Shown here: positions 1-8,404 of the stretch, piece after piece
Numbering within the stretch: position 1 is the stretch's first letter
Layout of the letters: each line of letters opens with the position of its first letter
NCBI RefSeq assembly: GCF_001457775.1
Contig: NZ_CYSG01000006.1
Span: 1-64,000 of the forward strand
Length of the DNA: 64,000 nucleotides
Reading direction: 5' to 3'
From: Phaeobacter sp. CECT 5382
GTDB lineage: Bacteria > Pseudomonadota > Alphaproteobacteria > Rhodobacterales > Rhodobacteraceae
The notes under the pieces: generated by a model
Told to the model about the DNA's origin: nothing
Seen by the model: only the letters and a program-made list of their open reading frames with translations
Database searches by the model: none
Program-made: the position numbers and the translations under genes

Positions 1-1369
1 GGGCCACCATTGGTTCGGGGGTGGTTGGGGTTTCCGCGCGAGCCCATTTGCTTGGGCGCGCCCGCGGGCGCAGGCCCTTTAAGGGGACCCCTGCGCGCTG
101 TGTGACGCTGGCCAGGGGGGCGGGGTTAGTGGGGTTAGTTGTCGCTGCCGTACTTGGCGTGTTGGCCTCGGCCAGAGCGGCGGTGATGCTGGCTTGCAAA
201 ACGTTCGGATCCAGAACCGGCGCGGTGTGACCGGCGGGCGTTTCGGCGAGGGCTGTCGGGCTGCCTGTCTGCGCCTCTGCCGCATTGGCCACCAGAACGG
301 TGGCATCTGCAGGGCTGTCGGTCGCAGGGGCGCTGATGCCGGGACGTAGTTTGGGGCGCAGGCTGGTTTTCACCAAGCCATTGACGCGAATTGTTTTTCC
401 GGCCCCGCCAGCGGTGGCTTGACCAGCGCTGGCGACAGCAACTGATCCCAAACCGGCATTGCCGACATAGGCGGGGAGACCGGGCGCGCGGACCCTGGCA
501 CGAGACGGCGCACGGCGAAAGCCCAGATCCAAAAGCTCTGCCACCTTGGCATTGCGTGAGGTGGAGGATTTGCCGCCAAACACGGTGGCGATGACGCGCT
601 CATTGCCGCGCTTGGCCGACGCAACAAGGTTGAAACCAGCTGCGCGAGTATAGCCGGTCTTGATGCCGTCGGCGCCCTTGTAGGCGGCCAGCAGGCGACG
701 ATTCGTATTGGGAACCGTGCGCACACCGGCATCGGCCGTTTTGCGCGAAAACAGGTTATAGTACTCGGGGTAGTCATACAGGATATGGCGGCCCAGATTG
801 GTCATGTCACGGGCAGTGGACATGTGACCCGATTCGGTCAGCCCATGGGCGTTTTTGAAGGTAGTGCGCGACATGCCAAGTGATTTGGCAGTGCGGGTCA
901 TGCGACGGGCAAAGGCCGCCTCAGAGCCTGAAATCGCCTCACCGATGGCGGTGGCCGCGTCATTGGCAGATTTCACCGCAGCAGCGCGAATGAGGTAGCG
1001 AAAGGCAATGCGTTGCCCGGACTTCAACCCCAGCTTCGAGGGCGGCTCGGCGGCGGCGTTTTTGCTGATGCGGACCTTGGTTTCAAGGGTGATTTCACCG
1101 TTTCGCACAGCCTCGAAGGCAATGTAGAGCGTCATCATCTTGGTCAGGGAGGCAGGGTGCAGCCGGGTGTCGGCATTGCGCGAATGCAGCACTTCGCCCG
1201 TGCGCGCATCCACGACGACAGCCGCATAGGGGGCCGCAGTGAGCGAGGTTGCGGGAAGTATTGCAATCGCGAAAGCGAGAAAAACGCCCATGATCCACAG
1301 CACAGACCGGGCGTGAACCCGCTGTCTGCGGACCAGGCGATTGCACCTGATCTGCACGATATCTGCCAT
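1..1369 (-). CDS. D-alanyl-D-alanine carboxypeptidase (peptidase S11), 3' end cut by window
   Basis: This is a penicillin-binding-protein-5-type carboxypeptidase that removes the terminal D-Ala from peptidoglycan pentapeptides in the periplasm. It opens at the ATG at 1369 and stays open to the window edge, giving 456 residues. An N-terminal hydrophobic segment (about residues 23-46) acts as signal sequence. The S11 catalytic motifs are all present and correctly spaced: SLTK at 74-77, SAN at 134-136 and KTG at 237-239. From about residue 280 the protein turns into a long Ala/Thr/Pro-rich, low-complexity tail; in alphaproteobacterial homologues such a tail can lead to a C-terminal peptidoglycan-binding (SPOR) domain, but that part would lie outside this window. 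The family is certain; the exact subtype is not. Confidence 0.93.
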   Translation of the reverse strand, partial: MADIVQIRCNRLVRRQRVHARSVLWIMGVFLAFAIAILPATSLTAAPYAAVVVDARTGEVLHSRNADTRLHPASLTKMMTLYIAFEAVRNGEITLETKVRISKNAAAEPPSKLGLKSGQRIAFRYLIRAAAVKSANDAATAIGEAISGSEAAFARRMTRTAKSLGMSRTTFKNAHGLTESGHMSTARDMTNLGRHILYDYPEYYNLFSRKTADAGVRTVPNTNRRLLAAYKGADGIKTGYTRAAGFNLVASAKRGNERVIATVFGGKSSTSRNAKVAELLDLGFRRAPSRARVRAPGLPAYVGNAGLGSVAVASAGQATAGGAGKTIRVNGLVKTSLRPKLRPGISAPATDSPADATVLVANAAEAQTGSPTALAETPAGHTAPVLDPNVLQASITAALAEANTPSTAATTNPTNPAPLASVTQRAGVPLKGLRPRARPSKWARAETPTTPEPMVA

Positions 1370-1761
1370 TTTTGCCTCTTGCCGCCGGTTTTCCGACTGA
1401 CTTTTTTGCCTGCTTTTAAAAAGCCTACCATAGCAAGGGCGCAGAAGAAACCACGGGGATCAGGCGCGGAGAGCCTACAAAAAAAGAGTTCCCCCATATC
1501 TAGTGGTCTGCCTGTGGCGGGCTTCTAGATCGGGGTTTGGTTAAAAAAGGGTTGATGATTTTTGCGGTGGATCTTGTCCTTGAATGCAAGGTTTATGCAA
1601 AAATGTTCGGGTTTCCGATGCGGGTGTGCAACAGATTGTAAATCTTTCGAACCCCGGCCCGACGCGCGCTTCAGCAATTGCGGCACCGGGCTGCCAGGCA
1701 ACTCCACCACGCAACTCCACTAGCGCCCAGTTCTGTTCCAGATGCTGCTGAAAGTGGCTGT
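1370..1761. other. Gene-free spacer upstream of the carboxypeptidase
   Basis: This 392-bp stretch separates the start of the carboxypeptidase gene from the stop of the isomerase gene, both on the minus strand. No ORF here has coding character. It is relatively A/T-rich around 1400-1620 and presumably holds the carboxypeptidase promoter. A short tRNA-like stem around 1630-1660 was examined and rejected. Confidence 0.5.
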
Positions 1762-2091
1762 TTAGTGCGGGCTGTGTCTGCGCGTGACGTAGTAGGGAGA
1801 GGCATACTGCAGGCCAAAGGAAAACTCGCAGACCTGCGGAATCATGGCGCTGATGCGCTGTTCCAGATCCGTCAGAAGGGCGGTTGAAAAAGCCTCGTCG
1901 CGGTGTGGTTTGACCAGCAGGTTGACGGTGATGGTGACATGGCTGTGGTGGTATTCACTGGTCGGATAGGCGCGCCCCTTGCAGGCGCCGGCACCAGTAT
2001 CGTGGCGCAGGATAATCGCTTCGATTTCGGCCAGCATGGCCGGGGTGTCGAGGCTGAGGTCATCGGAGTATTTTACTTCTGCATGGGGCAT
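1762..2091 (-). CDS. 5-carboxymethyl-2-hydroxymuconate isomerase family protein
   Basis: A 109-residue protein of the CHMI/tautomerase-like family, which in homoprotocatechuate (4-hydroxyphenylacetate) breakdown isomerises 5-carboxymethyl-2-hydroxymuconate. The N-terminus MPHAEVKYSDDL places the catalytic proline at position 2, exposed after removal of Met, as the family requires. The start is supported by AAGGA about 7 bases upstream. No other homoprotocatechuate genes lie nearby, so the physiological substrate is uncertain and the protein may be a stand-alone tautomerase. It lies downstream of the HAD gene on the same strand, separated by a tandem-repeat-bearing spacer. Confidence 0.85.
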   Translation of the reverse strand: MPHAEVKYSDDLSLDTPAMLAEIEAIILRHDTGAGACKGRAYPTSEYHHSHVTITVNLLVKPHRDEAFSTALLTDLEQRISAMIPQVCEFSFGLQYASPYYVTRRHSPH

Positions 2092-2173
2092 TGCGGATCC
2101 TTTGCGATATCTGTGCGTTGAGACGAGATGGCGGTCTTTTTCCTGTGGTTGAATAGTCGATTTTCCAACCCGA

Positions 2174-2238
2174 GCCAGCCTACAAAGCCAGCCCGCAAAG
2201 CCAGTCTGACGGATCAGCCTGACAAGTCAGGCGATCCT
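2174..2238. repeat. Degenerate 13-bp tandem repeat array (five units)
   Basis: Units GCCAGCCTACAAA, GCCAGCCCGCAAA, GCCAGTCTGACGG, ATCAGCCTGACAA and a partial fifth run in exact 13-bp register from 2174. The stop codon of the minus-strand HAD gene (2227-2229) falls inside the last unit. The unit closely resembles the array at 24171-24235. Confidence 0.8.
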
Positions 2239-2940
2239 GGCGACCAGCTGGGGCAGGGCGCCAAGGCTGGCAAGTTCGTGATAGCGATCATGGCCTTGGG
2301 GCGGCTCTGCATGTTCGACTTCCCAGATCAGCCCGTGCGGGACGTAGATGCCCCAGCCGCCGGCCTGAACAATGGGCACCACATCCGACCGCATGGAATT
2401 GCCAACCATCATTGCCTGCGCCGGACCATCGCCATGACGCTGGAAAATTTCGCTGTAGACCGCTGCGGTTTTCTCCGACACGATTTCCACCGCATCAAAC
2501 AGATCGCCAAGGCCCGATTGTGCCAGTTTGCGCTCCTGATCCAGCAAATCCCCCTTGGTGACCAACACGATGCGGTGGCTGTCAGCCAAGATTTCAACAG
2601 TTTCGCGGGCATGCGGCAGCAGCTCGATCGGGTAGGACAGCATCATCTGGCCAGCGACAATCAGCTCCTGGATGACCGCTGCGGGCACCTGTTGTTCGGT
2701 GACCTCGATGGCGGTTTCGATCATCGACAGGGTAAAGCCTTTGACGCCATAGCCATAGCGGCCGAGGTTGCGTTTTTCCGCTGCCAGCAGGCGTTGATCC
2801 AATGCGGCGCGATCCATGATATCCGGAGTATGATCCTGCAGCAGTTCGGCGAAACGTTCCTGGGTAACCCGAAAGAACCGTTCGTTGTGCCAAAGGGTAT
2901 CATCGGCATCAAAGCCAATTGTTGTCAAATTGCGTGTCAC
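2227..2940 (-). CDS. HAD-superfamily hydrolase
   Basis: A 237-residue haloacid-dehalogenase-like phosphohydrolase. The nucleophile motif DADDT lies at residues 11-15 (D11 nucleophile, D13 acid/base). Motif II is probably LVTKGD near residue 126, and a later motif with MVGNSMRSDV supplies the Mg-binding acidic loop. A helical cap domain sits between the first two motifs. The start is GTG at 2940 with only a weak ribosome site. The substrate is not evident; family members act on sugar phosphates, nucleotides or phosphoglycolate-like compounds. The gene is divergent from clpS across 87 bp and co-oriented with the isomerase gene. Confidence 0.9.
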   Translation of the reverse strand: MTRNLTTIGFDADDTLWHNERFFRVTQERFAELLQDHTPDIMDRAALDQRLLAAEKRNLGRYGYGVKGFTLSMIETAIEVTEQQVPAAVIQELIVAGQMMLSYPIELLPHARETVEILADSHRIVLVTKGDLLDQERKLAQSGLGDLFDAVEIVSEKTAAVYSEIFQRHGDGPAQAMMVGNSMRSDVVPIVQAGGWGIYVPHGLIWEVEHAEPPQGHDRYHELASLGALPQLVARIA

Positions 2941-3027
2941 GATGCGCGTTCAATCCCTTTTCCTAAGCTCTCTTTAGGCTATATAAGCTATTGAACGATT
3001 TCCATGCATGACCGGAACTTATAGCCA

Positions 3028-3372
3028 ATGCCGCTGCAGCCTGTGATGATGTCTCAGTTTTCGGATGACGACGATACCGATACGGGTCTTTTGACCAAGA
3101 CACGCCCAAAGACCAAACGCCCGCCGCGCTACAAGGTGCTGCTGCTCAATGACGACTATACCCCGATGGAGTTTGTCGTCATGGTGCTGGAGCGCTTTTT
3201 CAGCATGACGCATGCCCAGTCCTTTGAGATCATGCTGACCGTGCACAAAAAAGGTGTCGCGGTGGTCGGGGTCTTTACCCATGAGATAGCCGAAACCAAG
3301 GTTGGTCAGGTTATGGATTTTGCCAATCGGCACCAGCATCCGTTGCAATGCACGATGGAAAAAGAAGAATAA
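3028..3372 (+). CDS. clpS: ATP-dependent Clp protease adaptor ClpS
   Basis: A 114-residue adaptor that binds the ClpA N-domain and delivers N-end-rule substrates to ClpAP. After a disordered acidic N-terminus, the core begins at [17 protein letters not shown] (about residue 35), with the conserved NDD(Y)TPMEFV and the VH-KG-(A)V-G-(F)(T)-EIAE-K signatures. A second possible start lies at 3049 (MSQFSDD), so the first seven residues are uncertain. It is followed 25 bp later by a methyltransferase gene, presumably co-transcribed. In many alphaproteobacteria clpS adjoins clpA; here it does not. Confidence 0.95.
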   Translation: MPLQPVMMSQFSDDDDTDTGLLTKTRPKTKRPPRYKVLLLNDDYTPMEFVVMVLERFFSMTHAQSFEIMLTVHKKGVAVVGVFTHEIAETKVGQVMDFANRHQHPLQCTMEKEE

Positions 3373-3397
3373 TACCAACATCAAAGAGGCACTCTAT

Positions 3398-4405
3398 ATG
3401 TCCCTGCGCCTGTCCCTTGCCCTCGAGACGGGTGGCTGTGTCGTGCCCGATGAGGGCCGCATCGCCGTCTTTTCTCCGCCTGCCGACCTTGATCTTTCCG
3501 CCCTGCCAAAAGAGCGCGTTCTGATCCTGCAATCTTTCCGCCCGGCTTTCGAATCCTATGTCGCGGCTGGGTACACCTGCCTGCCGACCCTGCCCGAGGC
3601 AGAGCGTTTTGCGGCTTCGGTTGTCTTTGTGCCGCGGGCCAAAGCCGAGGCGCGCCTGCTGGTGGCGCAGGCTTCTGCGGTCACCCAAGGGCCGGTGCTG
3701 GTGGATGGCGGCAAGACGGACGGGATCGATTCGATTCTCAAAGCGTTGCGCCAACGCGGTGAAACCTCGGCGCCGATCTCCAAGGCGCATGGCAAGATTT
3801 TCTGGTTTCAGGGCGGCAGCAAGGATCTGGACGACTGGATGCCTGCTGCGACAACCAAGGTCGACGGCTTTGTTACCGCCCCCGGCGTGTTTTCGGCTGA
3901 TGGCATTGACCCGGCCTCTGCCTTGCTGGCGCAGAACCTGCCGGAGAAACTGGGACGGGTCGTGGCCGATCTGGGCGCTGGCTGGGGCTATCTGTCCAGT
4001 CAGATCCTCAGCCGGGCCAGCGTCGAAGAGCTGCACCTGGTGGAGGCAGATCATGTCGCGCTTGACTGTGCCCGGCAGAACGTCGCGGATGCCCGCGCCC
4101 AGTTCCACTGGGCTGATGCGCGCAGCTGGAAGGCGCCGGTCCAGACTAAACCGGTGCAGATCAATACGGTGGTGATGAACCCGCCGTTTCACACCGGACG
4201 TAGCGCAGAGCCCGAATTGGGGCAGGCCTTTATTGCTGCAGCGGCCAAGATGCTGACAGCCTCGGGGCATCTGTGGATGGTTGCCAACCGTCATCTACCC
4301 TATGAAACCATCCTGTCAGAGCGGTTTGTCGCCGTGAACGAGGTTGCTGGCGACAATCGTTTCAAGGTGTTGCACGCGCAACGCCCGCGCCGCGTCAAAG
4401 GCTAG
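3398..4405 (+). CDS. Class I SAM-dependent methyltransferase, RsmC-like
   Basis: A 335-residue protein with the two-domain layout of RsmC (16S rRNA m2G1207 methyltransferase): a degenerate N-terminal domain and a catalytic C-terminal Rossmann domain. The latter has the SAM-binding motif VVADLGAGWGYLSS around residue 188 and the N-methyltransferase signature NPPF, followed by HTGR, near residue 260. ATG at 3398 was chosen because AGAGG lies just upstream; the frame is open further 5' but that part overlaps clpS. The RsmC family is likely; whether the target base is G1207 is inferred. Confidence 0.85.
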   Translation: MSLRLSLALETGGCVVPDEGRIAVFSPPADLDLSALPKERVLILQSFRPAFESYVAAGYTCLPTLPEAERFAASVVFVPRAKAEARLLVAQASAVTQGPVLVDGGKTDGIDSILKALRQRGETSAPISKAHGKIFWFQGGSKDLDDWMPAATTKVDGFVTAPGVFSADGIDPASALLAQNLPEKLGRVVADLGAGWGYLSSQILSRASVEELHLVEADHVALDCARQNVADARAQFHWADARSWKAPVQTKPVQINTVVMNPPFHTGRSAEPELGQAFIAAAAKMLTASGHLWMVANRHLPYETILSERFVAVNEVAGDNRFKVLHAQRPRRVKG

Positions 4406-4447
4406 GCTGGATCTCGCAGAGCGACGTCTTTTTTATTCCCAAGAGCA

Positions 4448-4470
4448 GCGGTGAGGGCTACCCTCGCCGC
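4448..4470. other. Hairpin between methyltransferase and SDR genes
   Basis: The ten-base arms GCGGTGAGGG and CCCTCGCCGC pair with one mismatch around a 3-base loop. It lies 43 bp after the methyltransferase stop and has no T-run behind it, so it is at best a weak or factor-dependent terminator or an mRNA 3'-end stabiliser. Confidence 0.4.
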
Positions 4471-4553
4471 CAAAATCAAGGCTGGACCATCTGGGCCATA
4501 CATACCGGTAGACTCCGGGCTTGGTTGAAAACAAACTGTGGAGCGTGCCGCGC

Positions 4554-5357
4554 ATGTCCTTTTCTATCTCTGGCAAGACTGCCATCGTCACTGGGGCCTC
4601 CAGTGGCATCGGGCTGGCGATCGGGCGGCAATTCGTTGCTGCTGGTGCCAATGTGATGTTTGCTGATACCAACGAGGCAGCCCTGGTTCGTGAGCTGGGA
4701 GAGCAGGCGGATGAAAGCAATATCCGCTATTTTGCCGGCGATCTGCGCGAACGGCTGACCATTGCCAACCTGCTTTCGGCCACTATCGATGCCTTTGATG
4801 ACGTGGATATTCTGGTCAACGGCGCGCGTCAGGTGGTCCAAAGTGATCCGTTGGATCCCGAAGACGACTCGCTTGAACTGCTGTTGATGGAAAACCTGTT
4901 GCCGACCCTGCGCCTGTCGCAGCAGGTGGCACGCCGGATGATCAAACAAGGCGAGAGCCGCGAAGAGGATGCCCCCCTTGGCGCTATCATCAATCTCTCG
5001 TCGATTGCTGCACGCCGCACCCACCCAGAGCTGATGGCCTATTCGGTGGCCTCTGCGGCGCTGGATCAGTTGACGCGTTCGCTGTCGATTTCACTCGCAG
5101 CACACCGCATTCGGGTCAACTCCATCGCTTTTGGCTCTGTCATGAGCGCCTCGATGCGCACGACACTGAAGGACAACCGCAGCTATCGTCAGGATATTGA
5201 GCAGCACACGCCACTGGGGCGGATTGCGGCGCCCACCGAACTCACCGAGGCGGCGCAGTTTCTGGCCTCGGATGCGGCCGGTTTCCTGACCGGGCAAATC
5301 ATGACCCTGGATGGCGGGCGCACCCTGCTGGATCCCGTTGCCGCCCCCGTTCACTAA
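4554..5357 (+). CDS. SDR-family oxidoreductase
   Basis: A 267-residue classical short-chain dehydrogenase/reductase. The NAD(P)-binding motif TGASSGIG is near residues 13-20, a variant of the usual NNAG reads NGARQ, the catalytic serine sits in the NLSSIA strand, and the active-site Tyr is in a YSVAS segment where the usual YxxxK lysine is replaced by alanine (YSVASAAL). This missing lysine is unusual and could mean altered chemistry or loss of activity. The start at 4554 (MSFSISGKTAIVTG) aligns with the family; the frame extends upstream without support. It lies just upstream of hemF (28 bp) and is probably co-transcribed with it. Confidence 0.85.
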   Translation: MSFSISGKTAIVTGASSGIGLAIGRQFVAAGANVMFADTNEAALVRELGEQADESNIRYFAGDLRERLTIANLLSATIDAFDDVDILVNGARQVVQSDPLDPEDDSLELLLMENLLPTLRLSQQVARRMIKQGESREEDAPLGAIINLSSIAARRTHPELMAYSVASAALDQLTRSLSISLAAHRIRVNSIAFGSVMSASMRTTLKDNRSYRQDIEQHTPLGRIAAPTELTEAAQFLASDAAGFLTGQIMTLDGGRTLLDPVAAPVH

Positions 5358-5385
5358 TCAATACCCTCTTGTAGAAAGCCTCGTG

Positions 5386-6291
5386 ATGCCTGCCGATTTG
5401 CCTGATGACATGAAGACCCAAAAAGCTGAGGCGGCCGCCTGGTTTCGCGCCCTGCGCGACGAGATCGTCGCTGCCTTCGAGGCGCTTGAGGACAGTCATG
5501 ACACTGGCCCTTTTGCGGATCTGGAGCCGGGCCAGTTTGAGATCAGCGAGACCAAGCGCAGCGCCGATGATGGATCGGACGCCGGTGGTGGTCTGATGAG
5601 CGTGATGCGCGGTGGTCGGGTGTTTGAAAAGGTCGGCGTCAATATCTCCGAGGTTTACGGCACCCTTGGCGAACGGGCCCAAAACGCCATGGCGGCCCGC
5701 AAAGGCCTGCCTGGCATGAAGGAAGACCCGCGGTTCTGGGCCTCGGGGATTTCGCTGGTGGCACACATGCGTAACCCGCATGCGCCGGCGGTGCACATGA
5801 ACACCCGGATGTTCTGGACCCCGCATGCCTGGTGGTTTGGCGGTGGCTCTGACCTCAATCCCTGTATTGAGTATGCCGAAGATACTACGCATTTTCATGC
5901 CACCCAGCGCGAATACCTCGACCCGCATGGCACCGACCTTTATCCACGCTTGAAAAAATGGGCGGATGAGTATTTCTATATTCCCCACCGAAACCGGGCG
6001 CGCGGCGTTGGCGGCATCTTCATGGATGATCACAACACCGGCGACTGGGCTGCGGATTTTGCCCTGACGCAGGACATTGGCCGCGCCTTTCTGCCTGCCT
6101 ATCTGCCCTTGGTGGAAAAGCGCCGCGTGCAGGCGTTTGATGAAGCTGACAAAGATGCGCAATTGGTGCATCGCGGGCTCTATGCGGAATATAATCTGGT
6201 TTATGATCGCGGTACCAAGTTTGGTCTGGAGACCGGCCATGATGCCAATGCGGTGCTGATGAGCCTGCCGCCGCTGGCGAAATGGGTTTGA
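5386..6291 (+). CDS. hemF: Oxygen-dependent coproporphyrinogen III oxidase
   Basis: A 301-residue enzyme that oxidatively decarboxylates two propionates of coproporphyrinogen III to vinyl groups, giving protoporphyrinogen IX in aerobic heme synthesis. Length matches the family. Signatures include HMRNPHAPAVHMNTRMF (about residue 125), the GGGSDLNP segment, and YxFLPHRxRGxGGIFMDD-like sequence around 200. The start at 5386 gives the expected N-terminus (MPADLPDDMKTQKAEAAAWF). It is followed by a strong intrinsic terminator. hemC and hemE lie within 5 kb but in other transcription units. Confidence 0.97.
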   Translation: MPADLPDDMKTQKAEAAAWFRALRDEIVAAFEALEDSHDTGPFADLEPGQFEISETKRSADDGSDAGGGLMSVMRGGRVFEKVGVNISEVYGTLGERAQNAMAARKGLPGMKEDPRFWASGISLVAHMRNPHAPAVHMNTRMFWTPHAWWFGGGSDLNPCIEYAEDTTHFHATQREYLDPHGTDLYPRLKKWADEYFYIPHRNRARGVGGIFMDDHNTGDWAADFALTQDIGRAFLPAYLPLVEKRRVQAFDEADKDAQLVHRGLYAEYNLVYDRGTKFGLETGHDANAVLMSLPPLAKWV

Positions 6292-6390
6292 CCTAGCCTC
6301 AACTCGCCTGTGCAGCGCCTGCGGGATTGCGCCGATTTTGCTTGACCATCGCCTTTGTGCTTTGCAAGTGCTCCACTTAGCAAGACAGTG

Positions 6391-6430
6391 AACGCAACCG
6401 ACGAGAATAACGCCGGTTGCGTTTCTTTTT
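6391..6430 (+). terminator. Rho-independent terminator after hemF
   Basis: Perfect 10-bp arms AACGCAACCG and CGGTTGCGTT around a 13-base loop, followed by TCTTTTT. It lies about 100 bp after the hemF stop and just before the lysozyme gene, whose start it separates from the SDR-hemF unit. Confidence 0.85.
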
Positions 6431-6446
6431 GAGGGCAGGGTTTATA

Positions 6447-7292
6447 ATGTACAGGCGATTTTTGACCGGCCTTGTTTTTGCTGCGACTACTCTGGTGGCA
6501 AGCTGTGGCCCCAAGGCTCCCGCGCCGTTTCCCTCCACGTCTGAAGTCGCGCCGACCCAGCGCCCTTCTAAAGCAGAGCTGTCACGCCTGATCACCTATC
6601 CGCGCTTTGGTGATGCGGACCCGCATGAATGGCAGGGCCGTGGCCCGCGCAGCTATGCGATCCACGGCATTGATGTCTCGCGTTATCAGGGGGATATCGA
6701 CTGGCCGCAGGTGCGCGACGCCGGGGTGTCCTTTGCCTATATCAAGGCGACCGAAGGCGGCGATGTTGCGGACCCCATGTTTCGCCAGAACTGGCAGGGC
6801 GCGCAGCGCGCCGGGGTGCCGCGCGGGGCCTATCACTACTATTATTTCTGTCGCACGGCTGCAGAGCAGGCACGTTGGTTCATCAAACATGTGCCGCGCG
6901 ATGCCAATGCCCTCCCACCGGTGCTGGATATGGAATGGAACCCGCGTTCAAAGACCTGCACCAAACGCCCCGACGGGCGGCTGGTGCGGGCCGAGGCGCG
7001 CAAGTTCCTGTCTATTCTTGAGGCCCACTATGGCCGCCGCCCGGTGGTCTACACCACGGTGGATTTCTTCGCTGAAACCGGCATAGGTCGATTGCACGGC
7101 ACGGAGTTCTGGCTGCGCTCGGTGGCGGGACATCCGCGTCAGGTCTATCCCGGTGCCTTTTGGCGGCTCTGGCAATATACTGGCACCGGATTGGTGCCGG
7201 GCATCAAGGGCGAGGTGGATCTGAACGTCTTTCATGACGCGCCCGAAACCTGGCTGCGCTGGTCGGGGCAGTTGGCAGAGCAATCCCAATAG
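6447..7292 (+). CDS. Glycoside hydrolase family 25 lysozyme, lipoprotein
   Basis: A 281-residue GH25 muramidase predicted to cleave the MurNAc-GlcNAc bond of peptidoglycan. The start at 6447 gives a lipoprotein signal with lipobox LVASC (Cys20), so the enzyme should be membrane-anchored facing the periplasm. The catalytic domain starts at HGIDVSRYQGDIDW (Asp in DVS) and has YIKATEGG, GAYHYYYF and the catalytic acidic pair in VLDMEW. It is monocistronic between the hemF terminator and a convergent desaturase gene. A 13-bp tandem array begins right after its stop. Confidence 0.92.
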   Translation: MYRRFLTGLVFAATTLVASCGPKAPAPFPSTSEVAPTQRPSKAELSRLITYPRFGDADPHEWQGRGPRSYAIHGIDVSRYQGDIDWPQVRDAGVSFAYIKATEGGDVADPMFRQNWQGAQRAGVPRGAYHYYYFCRTAAEQARWFIKHVPRDANALPPVLDMEWNPRSKTCTKRPDGRLVRAEARKFLSILEAHYGRRPVVYTTVDFFAETGIGRLHGTEFWLRSVAGHPRQVYPGAFWRLWQYTGTGLVPGIKGEVDLNVFHDAPETWLRWSGQLAEQSQ

Positions 7293-7298
7293 TGGGGA

Positions 7299-7350
7299 CA
7301 GGCCGAAAGATCAGGTCGAAAGATCAGGCCAAAAGACTAGGCCAGGATCA
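7299..7350. repeat. 13-bp tandem repeat array between convergent genes
   Basis: Four exact-register 13-bp units: CAGGCCGAAAGAT (7299), CAGGTCGAAAGAT, CAGGCCAAAAGAC and TAGGCCAGGATCA (ending 7350). It fills the spacer between the lysozyme and desaturase genes; the desaturase stop codon (7348-7350) is the last three bases of unit four. Confidence 0.85.
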
Positions 7351-8292
7351 GGCGCGTTTCCACCCAGCCTCTGCCAGCGCCTGACCATAGCCACTGGCAA
7401 TGCGCATTTCCGGGCCAATCCCTTTGTCGAGCAGGGCTTTATGCATATTTTTTAACTGCCAGCAGGGCACATGCATCACCATGTGATGTTCCAGATGGTA
7501 GTTGACCCAATAGGGGGCCACAAAAAGCCGCGCGATGGGGCCAGCCTTAGTGGTGCGCACATTCTGCAGTGGGTTTTGCGACTGTTCCACCGCGCCATGT
7601 TCGGCAATATTGCGCACCCGCAGCACGAACTGAAACCAGGTGAGGTAGGGCAGCAGCCAGAAGGCCAGCCCCCACCACCAGCTCCCGATCAGGCTCATCA
7701 CCACGGCGACCCCAACAAACACCGGCAGCGATTTCCACAGATGTGGTGCCTTGAAGCTCTGGGCGAAATCCGAAGCAGCTGCTTCGATCGCGTCGTCGTC
7801 GCCAGCCAGGCGGAAACTCATCAGTATTTGGCCAACCAATTGCTTTACCCCCGTCTGGCCAGTCAGATCGCGGGTGAATTTCCGCTGCAATGACGCCTTG
7901 GAGGTGGGGAATTTCGAGCTGAGCTTTAGATCCGGGTCCTTGTCGGTCTGGGTAAACCGATGATGGGTCAGGTGGTAGTGGCGATAGGCAGCGAGTTCAG
8001 CCAGGATGGGCCGTCCGCATAGCCATTCGCCGACGATGTCGTTCCATTTGCGGGTCTTGAACAGCGCGTTATGCGCCGCCTCATGCATCAGGATCGCCAG
8101 ACCCAGCTGCCGCGAGCCAATTACCAGAACCGCGATCACAAAGGTCAGCGGATTGGGCCAGAGCGCAAACAGCGCCAGCGCCAGCGCGATGGTGCCCCAG
8201 CAATGCACAACCAGCCACAGGCCCATGGCATCGGACCTCTCAGCCAATGGGCGGATTTCTTCACTGCTGAGATAGGACTTTCCAGGTGTCAT
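7348..8292 (-). CDS. Membrane fatty acid desaturase family protein
   Basis: A 314-residue integral-membrane di-iron desaturase/hydroxylase. The three histidine boxes are present: HEAAHN (about residue 90), HYHLTHH (about 125) and the late box HLEHH followed by HVPCWQL (about 270), with hydrophobic segments between. These bind the oxo-bridged di-iron centre used to insert a double bond or hydroxyl with O2. The substrate (acyl lipid, carotenoid or other) cannot be read from sequence. It lies downstream of hemC on the same strand, separated by a large hairpin, so it may form its own unit. Confidence 0.9.
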   Translation of the reverse strand: MTPGKSYLSSEEIRPLAERSDAMGLWLVVHCWGTIALALALFALWPNPLTFVIAVLVIGSRQLGLAILMHEAAHNALFKTRKWNDIVGEWLCGRPILAELAAYRHYHLTHHRFTQTDKDPDLKLSSKFPTSKASLQRKFTRDLTGQTGVKQLVGQILMSFRLAGDDDAIEAAASDFAQSFKAPHLWKSLPVFVGVAVVMSLIGSWWWGLAFWLLPYLTWFQFVLRVRNIAEHGAVEQSQNPLQNVRTTKAGPIARLFVAPYWVNYHLEHHMVMHVPCWQLKNMHKALLDKGIGPEMRIASGYGQALAEAGWKRA

Positions 8293-8345
8293 TTTGCGCT
8301 CCTCCTGATGGCAGGGTCGCCTGCATCAGCGGAGCGGTCAAATGG

Positions 8346-8387
8346 GCCGCCACGTCATACTCTGGCGTATGTCGTGGCGGCACTTTT
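8346..8387 (+). other. Large imperfect hairpin with T-run between hemC and the desaturase gene
   Basis: Arms 8346-8360 (GCCGCCACGTCATAC) and 8367-8381 (GTATGTCGTGGCGGC) pair over 15 bases with a single T-T mismatch around the loop TCTGGC. ACTTTTTGG follows on the plus strand. By shape it is an intrinsic terminator pointing along the plus strand, although both flanking genes run minus; on the minus strand it lacks a T-run. Confidence 0.6.
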
Positions 8388-8404
8388 TGGGAAGAGGCGC
8401 GACT

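Noticed and set aside
1620-1700. tRNA-Tyr-like fragment (GTA in a loop near CAGATTGTAAATCT, followed by TTCGAACCCC)
   Set aside because: No acceptor, D- or T-arm can be paired around it on either strand, and the anticodon stem has a mismatch, so it is chance similarity.
2128-2994. Long plus-strand ORF (288 codons) over the HAD gene
   Set aside because: It is antisense to a clear HAD hydrolase, has Cys/His-rich composition typical of shadow frames, and matches no family.
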